Assembly (NCBI RefSeq): GCF_000214415.1
Contig: NC_015562.1
Coordinates: 434,001-498,000, forward strand
Reading direction: 5' to 3'
Length of the DNA stretch: 64,000 nt
Source: Methanotorris igneus Kol 5
GTDB lineage: Archaea > AGJL01 > Methanococci > Methanococcales > Methanococcaceae
Every line of letters begins with the position of its first letter. Position 1 is the first letter of the stretch. This document shows positions 37,514 through 45,830 of this stretch, in pieces. The notes under the pieces were generated by a model. That model had not been told where the DNA came from. It made no database searches and worked only from the letters and a program-made list of their open reading frames with translations. A program made the translations under genes and the position numbers.

Positions 37514-38315
37514 ACTCTTTTAATTTTTCATATAACTCTTTTACTGCCTTTGATGCCTTTCCATTACCATCACAAAGCAAAATTTTATTTGCAATTAATT
37601 TTGGCACTTCAAAATCGTAAGGAATTGAATGGAAGATTTTAAATGGATAATCTATGCTGTTCATGCCTTTTTTGTTTTCAACAATTAAATAATCTATTCC
37701 AAAAAATCTCAATGTTTCAATTAATCTTAAACAATCATTAACACTTGATTTTGTTGGCTCCACTATGCACAATGCCAAATCAATATCTTTAACCGTGGCA
37801 AACAATGGACATCCAACACCAGGAGGGCCGTCAATAATTTCCAATTCAGATTTATATTGTTTAGCATGTCTCTTTATGTGCTCTATAATTTTTCCACTTC
37901 CACTTTCTCCAGGTTCCAACTCTCCCCATATCAATGGGAAGCCACAATTTCCTTCATAAATGTAGCCACTCTCATGGTTAATTGGTTCGATTGCATTATA
38001 TTCACATATCAATTCACAAGCCCCACATCCTTCACATAGTATTGGATTTATTTTATATTCCTCAATAGCACCAAATTTACAAATATCTTGGCATTTTCCA
38101 CAAAATGTGCAGTTTTCATTTATTTTATACAAGTCACGATAAATCACTTCTATTAACTTCTTATCTTTAACATCAAACATTAAATTGAAATTTGGTGCAT
38201 CGACATCACAATCCAATGCAATTATATTTAGCTCTCTTGAGAAGAGTTTTGCTAAGGATGTTGAGATGGATGATTTTCCTACCCCACCTTTTCCTGAAAC
38301 AATACCTATTTTCAT
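37506..38315 (-). CDS. MinD/Mrp-family ATPase with inserted ferredoxin domain (first paralogue)
   Basis: A 269-residue P-loop ATPase with deviant Walker A GKGGVGKSSI near residues 8-17. A ferredoxin insert follows at about 60-105: CTFCGKCQDIC and CEGCGACELIC, both clusters complete. Then come DGPPGVGCPLFA near 161-172 and VEPTKS near 188-193. This family is thought to act in iron-sulfur cluster or cofactor assembly. The start codon follows directly after the upstream paralogue's stop (TAAGATG), so the two are translationally coupled. Confidence 0.85.
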   Translation of the reverse strand: MKIGIVSGKGGVGKSSISTSLAKLFSRELNIIALDCDVDAPNFNLMFDVKDKKLIEVIYRDLYKINENCTFCGKCQDICKFGAIEEYKINPILCEGCGACELICEYNAIEPINHESGYIYEGNCGFPLIWGELEPGESGSGKIIEHIKRHAKQYKSELEIIDGPPGVGCPLFATVKDIDLALCIVEPTKSSVNDCLRLIETLRFFGIDYLIVENKKGMNSIDYPFKIFHSIPYDFEVPKLIANKILLCDGNGKASKAVKELYEKLKEFI

Positions 38316-38316
38316 C

Positions 38317-39111
38317 TTATCCCCAAATAATCCAATTTGCTATCTCTTCAATATCTTTCTTCAAATCACTATACTTCAAAAAACCCTCTCCTTTGCAGTA
38401 GGTTTCAACAATCCTTTTATCATAAGGAATTTTAAAATCATACTCAACATTTAAATTGTTGATTCCATATCTATTTAAAACAATCTTGTATGGGATTTTT
38501 AACTTTTCAATAATTTTTATTATCCTTTTTGCATCTGAAATTCCAAATGGTGTTGGTTCTGTAACTACAAGAACCTTATCTGAGTTAATTAATGCCCTTA
38601 CAACATTACAATGTATCCCAGCGGCAGTGTCTATAATATTAATTTCACAATTTTTTGATAGAGCATATTTCTTTGTTTCATCTACAATTTTACTTGTTTT
38701 AGTTATCCCAATGTTTGATTTTCCAACGATTAAATAACTACCATCAAATTTCTTTTCATAAATTTTCCCAATGCTTTTTTTCTTAAATTTTATGTTTGTT
38801 TTTATGCCACATGCCTTACATCCACTACATAACTCCTCAATAAATATGAGTTTATCATTTATTTTTAGCAATGCACCTTCCTTACAAACGTTGTTGTAAT
38901 TATAACTTATCCCTTCTCTTATGTCAGGAATTTCAATGAAAACCTCCTTTGCAAATTTTAAATCCTCACTAACTAAATATTCCAAATTTGGTGTCTCAAC
39001 ATCACAATCAACTAATGCAGTTGAATAATTTTCCATAAAATAAAAAAATAGATTTGCTGATAAAGTAGATTTCCCAGTACCTCCCTTTCCACCAGTTATA
39101 GCCACTATCAT
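38317..39111 (-). CDS. MinD/Mrp-family ATPase with degenerate ferredoxin insert (second paralogue)
   Basis: A 264-residue paralogue with Walker A GGKGGTGKSTL near residues 6-16. The insert keeps CSGCKAC but has lost the fourth ligand there, and most of the other cluster is missing (only NVCKEGALL remains). One 4Fe-4S cluster is therefore probably absent. I start it at ATG 39111 (GAGTGA upstream), overlapping the NifX-like gene by a few bases. The pair probably forms a heterodimer. Confidence 0.82.
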   Translation of the reverse strand: MIVAITGGKGGTGKSTLSANLFFYFMENYSTALVDCDVETPNLEYLVSEDLKFAKEVFIEIPDIREGISYNYNNVCKEGALLKINDKLIFIEELCSGCKACGIKTNIKFKKKSIGKIYEKKFDGSYLIVGKSNIGITKTSKIVDETKKYALSKNCEINIIDTAAGIHCNVVRALINSDKVLVVTEPTPFGISDAKRIIKIIEKLKIPYKIVLNRYGINNLNVEYDFKIPYDKRIVETYCKGEGFLKYSDLKKDIEEIANWIIWG

Positions 39112-39115
39112 GCTT

Positions 39116-39445
39116 TCACTCAAATTTCTCTAATTTTCCCTCTAAGAATAATTTAACGCACTCATCAATTGATGATGTATTGCATTTATAGACATCAATA
39201 CCCAATTTTTTAAACACATCGTATGCCTTTGGTCCTATATTCTGTACTATTAAAATATCTACATTGTAATTTCCAACAATGGATGCTGCAGTTGTCCCTA
39301 CTCCATGCATTCCTCCACGAGCAGTATTTTCTACTATCTCTTTATTTTTTATTTTACCATCTTCAATTTCTACAATAACAAATTCCTCACATCTTCCAAA
39401 GTGTGGAGAAATTTTTCCATTTTCTGTCGGTATTGCTATTTTCAT
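39116..39445 (-). CDS. NifX/NifB-type cofactor-binding protein (Fe-Mo cofactor biosynthesis family)
   Basis: A 109-residue protein: IPTENGKISPHFGRCEEF at the start, RGGMHGVGTTAA near residues 44-55, and IVQNIGPKAYDVFKKLGI near 70-87. This family carries iron-sulfur or FeMo-co precursors and occurs widely without nitrogenase. It is the first gene of an operon with the two MinD-ferredoxin ATPases, which often accompany it. No nitrogenase gene is present in this window. Confidence 0.88.
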   Translation of the reverse strand: MKIAIPTENGKISPHFGRCEEFVIVEIEDGKIKNKEIVENTARGGMHGVGTTAASIVGNYNVDILIVQNIGPKAYDVFKKLGIDVYKCNTSSIDECVKLFLEGKLEKFE

Positions 39446-39520
39446 AATATCCCTATTGAAACAATATTTTTAGATAAAATACACTTATGTGGTAAATTAT
39501 ATAAAGTTTACTCAATATTG

Positions 39521-40542
39521 GAGGTTGTCGAAAAATTATTTCATCAATGAATTTAAATATTACTCTCTAATACTAATAACTCTCATTAGTGTTAAAATAT
39601 TATGAACGATTGCTACTGCTAAAGTAGCTCTACATCTACTTTCAGGTAGTTTTTCATTTAGAGTTAATCTAAATTTAGTTTTTAGCCCTCCAAATATCGC
39701 TTCTATTACCCCTCTAATTTTATACAGTTTCTTATCAAACAATTTTTTAACTTTCTTTCTGATTTTAGAAATACCGTAATCCCATTTAAACTCTTTTGTT
39801 TTAACTATTGGAATGAGGTCTATGGATAACAACTCTCTAAGTAAATCTTCATCATCGTAACCACCATCCAACAATATTATCGCACCTTTCACAAAATCTA
39901 AAGATTTTATCATTTTTAGTAAGTTTTTACTGTCTGAACTATATCCATTATCCCATTTTACCATAACAATCGAAATTAATCCATAATCTTTATAATAGCA
40001 AGCTAATACGTGCATTTTGTCAAAAACCCGATACTTTACCTTTTTTATTTCATTATTCACAACTCTGATTCTTTCACAATACACTCTTAATAAATGGACT
40101 CCAGTGGAATCAGCTATGTAAATTATAACCGATGATTTTAACGAATTAGCAATAATTAAGTGTAATCCAACGATTATTTTAGTTAAATCGCTTATTTTAA
40201 TCCTCTGAAAAGCTTTTCCGTATGTGGAGCTATCTATATGCTTTTTATGTAAATAATCGGAAAGAGTTTCTAAATCTCTTAAACTAATTCTAAAAATGTG
40301 TTTTATTATTAGAGTAGCTATATATTCATTGTAACTTATAGCTAAAGGCCTTCCTACTTTGCGTTTTTCTTTATATGGAAGTAAAATATTTATAATAAAT
40401 GAAACAAAATCATAAGTGTACTTAATATTGAATATCTTAAACCTCTTATCGTAGGCTTTCCAGTATCCTTTTCTTTTGGTTTTTCTGCCGCTCATAATTA
40501 TTATTACTATTATTTATAGTATTCGTATTTTTCGACAACCTC
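39521..40542. mobile_element. Intact insertion sequence (1022 bp) with 9-bp target duplication
   Basis: Terminal inverted repeats GAGGTTGTCGAAAAAT (left) and ATTTTTCGACAACCTC (right) are perfect over 16 bp. The target duplication is TCAATATTG (39512-39520 and 40543-40551). It carries one transposase gene and sits between two genes without breaking either. A 9-bp duplication and the DDE layout fit the IS5 superfamily (IS903-like size class); the exact group is not certain. Confidence 0.9.
39560..40495 (-). CDS. DDE transposase (IS5-like)
   Basis: A 311-residue transposase. The basic N-terminus is followed by a helical region. Catalytic residues are probably D in IYIADSTG near 125-132, D in ILLDGGYDDEDL near 202-213, and E in RGVIEAIFGGLKTKF near 264-278. 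The last follows the Y..R..IE..F...K signature of IS4/IS5-type enzymes. The frame is intact, so the element may be active. The element's ends do not match the MITE or MRE ends. Confidence 0.88.
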   Translation of the reverse strand: MSGRKTKRKGYWKAYDKRFKIFNIKYTYDFVSFIINILLPYKEKRKVGRPLAISYNEYIATLIIKHIFRISLRDLETLSDYLHKKHIDSSTYGKAFQRIKISDLTKIIVGLHLIIANSLKSSVIIYIADSTGVHLLRVYCERIRVVNNEIKKVKYRVFDKMHVLACYYKDYGLISIVMVKWDNGYSSDSKNLLKMIKSLDFVKGAIILLDGGYDDEDLLRELLSIDLIPIVKTKEFKWDYGISKIRKKVKKLFDKKLYKIRGVIEAIFGGLKTKFRLTLNEKLPESRCRATLAVAIVHNILTLMRVISIRE

Positions 40543-40671
40543 TCAATATTGTTCTACATATTCAAATATATAACATTTAAACATTTAAATATATTTTAAA
40601 AACATTGAAATTAATTGATATATCGAAAGGTTTAAATATTGGTTAGAAAAATGTCTATTTGGGTGGTAGTT

Positions 40672-40914
40672 ATGATAATAAGAGTGTTTGGAACTGGATG
40701 TCCAAAATGCAATCAAACATACGAGAATGTTAAAAAGGCAGTTGAAGAACTTGGCATAGATGCAGAGATAGTTAAAGTTACTGACATAAACGAGATTTCT
40801 GAATGGATATTTGTTGCTCCAGGGGTTGCATTTGATGATGAGATAGTTTTTGAAGGAAAAGTTCCTACTGTTGAAGAAATTAAAAAAGAACTGAAAGATT
40901 ATTTGGGGGGATAA
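40672..40914 (+). CDS. Mini-thioredoxin (MTH895/TM0996-like redox protein)
   Basis: An 80-residue thioredoxin-fold protein with active site CPKC (FGTGCPKCNQTYENV near residues 6-20) and VAPGVAFDDEIVFEGKVP near 49-66 as the cis-proline region. The start is ATG 40672 behind GGTGG. It overlaps in operon style with the CGGC-domain gene (1-bp gap). The IS lies just upstream, so promoter use may have been altered. Confidence 0.85.
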   Translation: MIIRVFGTGCPKCNQTYENVKKAVEELGIDAEIVKVTDINEISEWIFVAPGVAFDDEIVFEGKVPTVEEIKKELKDYLGG

Positions 40915-40915
40915 A

Positions 40916-41302
40916 ATGAAAGTAGCAATTATCGCATGCCAAAAAATGGTTGAAATGGGATGTCCTGGAAAAGAGGCATGTGTATCTTGCTTTAAAGCAA
41001 TAAATGAAAAAAGTGGAGCATTTGAGAGATACAAGGATGTTGAGTTAGTTGCGTTTACAACATGCGGGGGATGTCCAGGAAAGAGATTCCCAATGAGAAT
41101 TAAAATGCTAAAAAATGCATGCAATGCCGAGGCAATCCACATAGCGAATTGCTCTTTATTAGAACCAAAATGCCCATATATAAACTTTGAAGAAATAGCA
41201 AAGAAATTGATGGAAGAATTGGAAGTTCCTATTGTATTTGGAACACACACATTAGTTAAAAAAGGAGAAGTTGTTTGCACATGTGGAGACAAGAAAGAAT
41301 AA
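40916..41302 (+). CDS. CGGC-domain protein, probable metal-binding
   Basis: A 128-residue protein rich in cysteine: GCPGKEACVSCFKA near residues 19-32, TTCGGCPGKR near 48-57, ANCSLLEPKCPY near 81-92, and CTCGDKKE at the end. These match the CGGC domain, predicted to bind zinc or iron-sulfur. It is coupled to a thioredoxin-like gene, suggesting redox control. Function unknown. Confidence 0.82.
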   Translation: MKVAIIACQKMVEMGCPGKEACVSCFKAINEKSGAFERYKDVELVAFTTCGGCPGKRFPMRIKMLKNACNAEAIHIANCSLLEPKCPYINFEEIAKKLMEELEVPIVFGTHTLVKKGEVVCTCGDKKE

Positions 41303-41305
41303 ATG

Positions 41306-43123
41306 TTAAATTTTCTTTTTTAATTTTTTCTTGTTTTTCTTTTCTTTTTCCTTTTCTTTTAATTTTTGCTCCATTATCCATTTGTAAATAATGCCCTTAT
41401 AACCTACTTCTTTAAATCCCTCAAGTACCTTCTCCCAGTTTTCTTTTTCTCTATAAAGGCAAATGGCTTTTTGAATCTTTTTTTCTCTGTATGTGTATGG
41501 TACATAAACTTTTTCCATTGTTAATGGGTTTATCCCACTATAATACATTGTTGTTGATAATGTCATAGGTGTTGGTGTGAAGACCTGAACTTGTCTTGAA
41601 TAGCATTTATATTCATGTATAAACTCTGCAAGTTTAATCATGTCCTTTATCCTGCAATTTGGATGGGCAATTAACCAGTATGGAAGGACTTCTTTTGTCC
41701 CTCCAACTTCCTCTGCAATTTTCCTATATTCTTCCAAAAACCTTTTGAACAAATTTCCATCTGGTTTTTGTATTGCTTGGCAAGTGTTTTTGGATATATG
41801 CTCTGGAGCAACCTTCAATCTCCCAGAGGCGTGGTATTTGCAAATATCTTCCAAATACTTCCTCCCATATTCCTTATCATACATCACCAAATCATACCTA
41901 ATTCCAGAACGTACGTAAACTCTAACATCATCTCCAACTAAATCCCTTATTTTTTTGAGTAAATCAATTACAGGTTTGTGGGATAAGTTTAAATTCTCAC
42001 ACGGCTCAGGATATAGGCAGTTTTTTGGACATTTGTGGGCAATTCCCTTTTTACAACCCATTTTATACATGTTTGCGGTTGGAGCTCCGACATCTTGAAT
42101 AACTCCCTTGAAATCCTCATGGTTGAGGAGTCTCTTTATCTCATTCAATATTGATTTCTCACTCCTGCTTTGAATTACCTTACCTTGATGGTACAATATT
42201 GAGCAAAATGAACACCCTCCAAAGCAACCCCTATGCGTCACAACAGAAAATTGAACAGGCACTATTGCAGGAATGTGGCATTTGTATGATGGATGGGGCT
42301 TTCTTTCAAATGGAAGTTCATAGATTTCATCAATTTCCTTTTCAGTTAAGTAAGTTGGTGGAAATTGGACAACATATTGGTTTCCATGCCTTTGGATAGT
42401 CACTTTATCCATAGTCATTAATTTTCTGTGCATTTCGGCATATTTTATCTTATCATTTTTGACATCCTCATAACTTGGTAGTTCAACGATATCATATTTT
42501 TCTTTTAATTCTTCCACTTTTTTTCTATTACACCTAATAACCGTCCCATTTACTTCTAAATCTCTAATATTTTCTCCGCTTTCTAATGCTTTTGTTATTG
42601 CCAATATGCTCTTTTCTCCCATTCCATACATTAGGATATCTGCCTTCGCATCCAATAAAATACTCCTCCTCACTTCATTATCCCAATAATCGTAGTGGGC
42701 AAATCTCCTTAAAGATGCTTCAATTCCCCCCAAAGCTACGGGAACTCCTTTAAATGCCCTCTTGATTAAATTTGTATATACTATTGTTGCCCTATCTGGT
42801 CTTTTTCTTATTCCCTCTGGAGAACATGCATCAAAGTCCCTAACCCTTTTTTGGGGGGTGTAGTGAGCAAGCATACTATCCAAGTTCCCAGCAGTAACTG
42901 CAAAGAAGTAGTTTGGTTTCCCAAGTTTTTTTATATCATCCAAATTCCTCCAATCTGGCTGGGATATGATTCCAACTCTATAGCCATGCTTTTCCAAATA
43001 CCTTCCAACAACAGATGCTCCAAATAAAGGGTGGTCTATATAAACATCTCCAGTGACAATAATAACATCAAGTTCTTCCCATCCTCTTTCATCCATCTCT
43101 TCCTTACTCATTGGTAAAAACAT
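41306..43123 (-). CDS. YgiQ-family radical SAM protein (UPF0313)
   Basis: A 605-residue protein. The N-terminal domain (about 1-280) includes DVIIVTGDVYIDHPLFG and GGIEASLRRFAHYDYWD. The radical SAM core holds CFGGCSFC (CxxxCxxC) near 305-312. The C-terminus is a long lysine-rich tail from an A-rich tract. The reaction is unknown, although the family is nearly universal in anaerobes. The start is ATG 43123 behind GAGTG; an upstream GTG is less likely. It converges with the CGGC gene (3-bp gap). Confidence 0.88.
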   Translation of the reverse strand: MFLPMSKEEMDERGWEELDVIIVTGDVYIDHPLFGASVVGRYLEKHGYRVGIISQPDWRNLDDIKKLGKPNYFFAVTAGNLDSMLAHYTPQKRVRDFDACSPEGIRKRPDRATIVYTNLIKRAFKGVPVALGGIEASLRRFAHYDYWDNEVRRSILLDAKADILMYGMGEKSILAITKALESGENIRDLEVNGTVIRCNRKKVEELKEKYDIVELPSYEDVKNDKIKYAEMHRKLMTMDKVTIQRHGNQYVVQFPPTYLTEKEIDEIYELPFERKPHPSYKCHIPAIVPVQFSVVTHRGCFGGCSFCSILYHQGKVIQSRSEKSILNEIKRLLNHEDFKGVIQDVGAPTANMYKMGCKKGIAHKCPKNCLYPEPCENLNLSHKPVIDLLKKIRDLVGDDVRVYVRSGIRYDLVMYDKEYGRKYLEDICKYHASGRLKVAPEHISKNTCQAIQKPDGNLFKRFLEEYRKIAEEVGGTKEVLPYWLIAHPNCRIKDMIKLAEFIHEYKCYSRQVQVFTPTPMTLSTTMYYSGINPLTMEKVYVPYTYREKKIQKAICLYREKENWEKVLEGFKEVGYKGIIYKWIMEQKLKEKEKEKKNKKKLKKKI

Positions 43124-43174
43124 AAAAATCACTCTTTAAATTTTTGTTTTATAAGCTATAAAAAAGGTTGCATA

Positions 43175-43322
43175 TAGTTGTTCGCGAAATTATACGGCAA
43201 AACCTTGTTTTGCCATCAATTTTTTTGAAAGGAGAATAAATCAGGTGTTTAATTTTAGGAAATGGATTATTCTACCCTTAAATTTATTAGCGGTTATAAC
43301 CAATTATTAATGCGAACAACTA
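43175..43322. mobile_element. MITE (148 bp)
   Basis: Ends TAGTTGTTCGC and GCGAACAACTA are perfect inverted repeats, flanked by TA on both sides (43173-43174, 43323-43324). The GGCAAAAC/GTTTTGCC palindrome lies near the left end. No ORF. Confidence 0.8.
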
Positions 43323-43429
43323 TAATACCCACCGTAAATTCCCAACTTTGAAAAAACAAAAATTTTTGTCTTATATACTTTTGCTGTATTCACTTTACCT
43401 TCAATACCTCACTCAAATTATATGTGAGC

Positions 43430-43528
43430 AAAACACACATTATTATATATAATTTTCTATTTGAAATTAGAAGAATTATTTATATACTTCAAAAATAATG
43501 TTGAATATGACTCACATGAGATGAGAGT
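43430..43528 (+). promoter_or_regulatory. Promoter of the HTH-ferredoxin gene and fwd operon
   Basis: A TATA box (TTATTTATATAC, 43477-43488) precedes ATG 43529 by about 40 bp. Just downstream, ACTCACATGAGATGAGAGT (about 43510-43528) is an imperfect palindrome overlapping the translation start, and ATGTGAG occurs again near 43422. These may be operator sites for the encoded regulator; this is inference. Confidence 0.45.
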
Positions 43529-43966
43529 ATGCCAGAGCATATACTGTCAGGGATAAAAGCACTTGTAGCAATGAAGATGAGAAAGGAGGGAAAATTACAA
43601 AAAGAGATTGCAGAGTACTTAAATATGGACAGGTCAATAGTTTCCCACTACCTTCACGGTAGATATCCTTCAGATAGGGTTATGAAAGTCTCAGAAGTGA
43701 TAGTAGAACTTCCAGTAGAGTATGGAGCAAGGATAATCCACTCTCTAAGTAACGACAAGTATATTGCAAAGAAACTCATAAAAGTTATCTACAATGCCAA
43801 GATAAAAATTGAAAAGGATAAATGCCTTGCCTGTGGAGCATGCCTCGGCTGTGAGGCAATATCAATAGAAGGTATTGAAGTAAAAATTAATGAGAATCGT
43901 TGTGTTTTATGTGGAGAATGCATAAGCAAATGTCCTATGAATGCTTTAAAATTTGTGGAGGAATGA
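43529..43966 (+). CDS. HTH-ferredoxin regulator at the head of the fwd operon
   Basis: A 145-residue protein. An N-terminal helix-turn-helix ([24 protein letters not shown], split: [24 protein letters not shown], about residues 22-46) is fused to a C-terminal two-cluster ferredoxin: [10 protein letters not shown] near 98-107 and [12 protein letters not shown] near 124-135. It could sense redox or iron-sulfur status. Its stop (43966) overlaps the fwdF start region, so it is cotranslated with the operon it probably controls. Function is inferred from domain layout and position. Confidence 0.82.
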   Translation: MPEHILSGIKALVAMKMRKEGKLQKEIAEYLNMDRSIVSHYLHGRYPSDRVMKVSEVIVELPVEYGARIIHSLSNDKYIAKKLIKVIYNAKIKIEKDKCLACGACLGCEAISIEGIEVKINENRCVLCGECISKCPMNALKFVEE

Positions 43967-43968
43967 AC

Positions 43969-45027
43969 ATGCAAATAAAAGAAGAATACAACGGAACCAT
44001 AACAATATCAAGAGAGGGTGTAGAAAAGAGAGTTTTAACATGGAGTGACCACATCTGTGTTGGTTGTGGAATTTGCCACGATATCTGTCCAACAAAAGCA
44101 ATTACAATGGGACCTTTAGGGGCTATTGCTAAAGGAGACATTGACGCTCCAAAATTAGACATTGACGGGAATGTTTGTGTTCTCTGTGGAATGTGTGCAT
44201 GTGCATGTCCATTCAACGCTATTGATTTGAAAATCAACGATAAATCAATAAAAGAACTTCCACAATATCCAAAAATATTAAGAAATATAACATTGAGCCA
44301 AGAAACTTGTGTATTATGTGGACAGTGTGAAATTGTCTGTCCTCAAGGTGCTATAGAGGTAGAGAGGGAGTTACCACCAAGAAAGAACTTGGTTCTTGGA
44401 GAAATCAGCATAAACAAAGATAAGTGTGTTCTTTGTGGAATTTGTGCTGAATACTGTCCAGCAGATGCAATTGACTTAATTCCAAACGACATGAACTCAT
44501 TAAGCCCAAAACCAATAAAGGATATTGTTGTTGATACAGATGCATGTGTATTCTGTAAAGTTTGTGAAAAAGCATGTCCACATGATGCAATAGAGGTTAT
44601 CTGTTACAAGTGTCCATTGGCTAAGAGAATTGAAAAACCAAAATTATACACAGATATCAAAGGAAAAACAACAATTGATAAAGATTTATGTGTTACATGT
44701 GGATGGTGTGAAAATATTTGTCCAGTAAATGCAATTAAAGTTGAGAAGCCATTTGAAGGAGAACTCATTATTGATGAAAAAGCATGTAACGCATGTGGTG
44801 CTTGTGTTGCAATCTGCCCATGTAATGCATTGACATTCCCAAAACCAGCAGACAAAGCACAAAAAGTGCCAAGATTGGCAGTTAACCAAGATTTATGTGT
44901 CCTCTGTGGAGCTTGTGCAAAGTCATGTCCAGTTAGTGCAATAACAGTTAAGAGAACAAAGATTAACATGACAGAAACAAAAGCAACCGCATGGAAGAAA
45001 GCATTTGAAAAATTATTGGCAAAATAA
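43969..45027 (+). CDS. fwdF: Formylmethanofuran dehydrogenase polyferredoxin subunit F
   Basis: A 352-residue electron wire with eight CxxCxxCxxxCP motifs (first [12 protein letters not shown], last [12 protein letters not shown]), enough for eight 4Fe-4S clusters. It passes low-potential electrons to the CO2-reducing FwdABCD complex. The start is ATG 43969, seven bases after GGAGG; an ATG at 43963 is too close to it. A longer upstream frame overlaps the regulator gene and is rejected. Confidence 0.92.
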   Translation: MQIKEEYNGTITISREGVEKRVLTWSDHICVGCGICHDICPTKAITMGPLGAIAKGDIDAPKLDIDGNVCVLCGMCACACPFNAIDLKINDKSIKELPQYPKILRNITLSQETCVLCGQCEIVCPQGAIEVERELPPRKNLVLGEISINKDKCVLCGICAEYCPADAIDLIPNDMNSLSPKPIKDIVVDTDACVFCKVCEKACPHDAIEVICYKCPLAKRIEKPKLYTDIKGKTTIDKDLCVTCGWCENICPVNAIKVEKPFEGELIIDEKACNACGACVAICPCNALTFPKPADKAQKVPRLAVNQDLCVLCGACAKSCPVSAITVKRTKINMTETKATAWKKAFEKLLAK

Positions 45028-45062
45028 GGATAATCAAAATTACATAAATTTGAGGTGATTAA

Positions 45063-45302
45063 ATGTATAAGTTAGTGGTATATCCGGAAAAATGCCACGG
45101 TTGTGGGAACTGTGTTGTATCATGCCCTGTAAACGCAAAAGATCCAAACACATGGGGAGGAAAAGGACCGGAAACTGATGAAGTTGTTATAAGAGTAGAG
45201 AATGGAGTTGTAACTATAGTAAATGGCGACTTATGCGGTGGATGCGGTGCATGTATTGAGGCTTGTCCAGTTGATGCAATAAAGTTGGTCATTGAAAAAT
45301 AA
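45063..45302 (+). CDS. fwdG: Formylmethanofuran dehydrogenase ferredoxin subunit G
   Basis: A 79-residue 2[4Fe-4S] ferredoxin: CHGCGNCVVSCPVNAKDP near residues 11-28 and CGGCGACIEACPVDAI near 59-74. The loop between them (WGGKGPETDEV) is typical of FwdG. The ATG follows GAGGTGA, 35 bp after fwdF. Confidence 0.92.
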   Translation: MYKLVVYPEKCHGCGNCVVSCPVNAKDPNTWGGKGPETDEVVIRVENGVVTIVNGDLCGGCGACIEACPVDAIKLVIEK

Positions 45303-45357
45303 TTGTGGGATCTATAAGATGATTGAGATGATAATTGATTTAGATTAAGGTGATAAG

Positions 45358-45744
45358 ATGAAAAAATTCTATTTAAATACTGGAAGAACTATTTGGCAAG
45401 GGGAGGCAATAGAAGCAGGAAAAAACTTAGATTTATATGTTAAAGCAGCTGCAGTTTGTTACATAAATGAAGATGAAATGAAAGATTTAGGGCTTAAAGA
45501 AGGAGACAAGATAAAAGTAAAATCAGAGTATGGTGAAGTTGTTGTATTTGCAAAAAAGGCAAGAGAGCCGATGCCAAAAGGAATGGTCTATATACCAATG
45601 GGACCTTGGGCTAACAAAATAGTATGTCCAGAAACGGATAGTACCGCAATGCCATCACTTAAAGGGCCAGTATTAGTAGAAATTGAAAAGACTGATGAGG
45701 AATTTTTAGACATGCCAAAATTAATGAGAACATACTTAGAATAA
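45358..45744 (+). CDS. fwdD: Formylmethanofuran dehydrogenase subunit D
   Basis: A 128-residue molybdopterin-dinucleotide-binding subunit. LNTGRTIWQGEAIEAGKN begins the fold, and KVKSEYGEVVVFAKKA and PMGPWANKIVCPETDSTAMP (near 80-100) complete the pterin-binding surface. With FwdB, encoded elsewhere, it forms the formate dehydrogenase-like part that reduces CO2 to formate. Confidence 0.92.
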   Translation: MKKFYLNTGRTIWQGEAIEAGKNLDLYVKAAAVCYINEDEMKDLGLKEGDKIKVKSEYGEVVVFAKKAREPMPKGMVYIPMGPWANKIVCPETDSTAMPSLKGPVLVEIEKTDEEFLDMPKLMRTYLE

Positions 45745-45830
45745 CTTAGAATAAACTATTAAAAAATTGAGCAATACCTAAACGAGTTGATAAACCAAAT
45801 AATCAAAAAAATTAAAAAGAAGGTGGTTAA

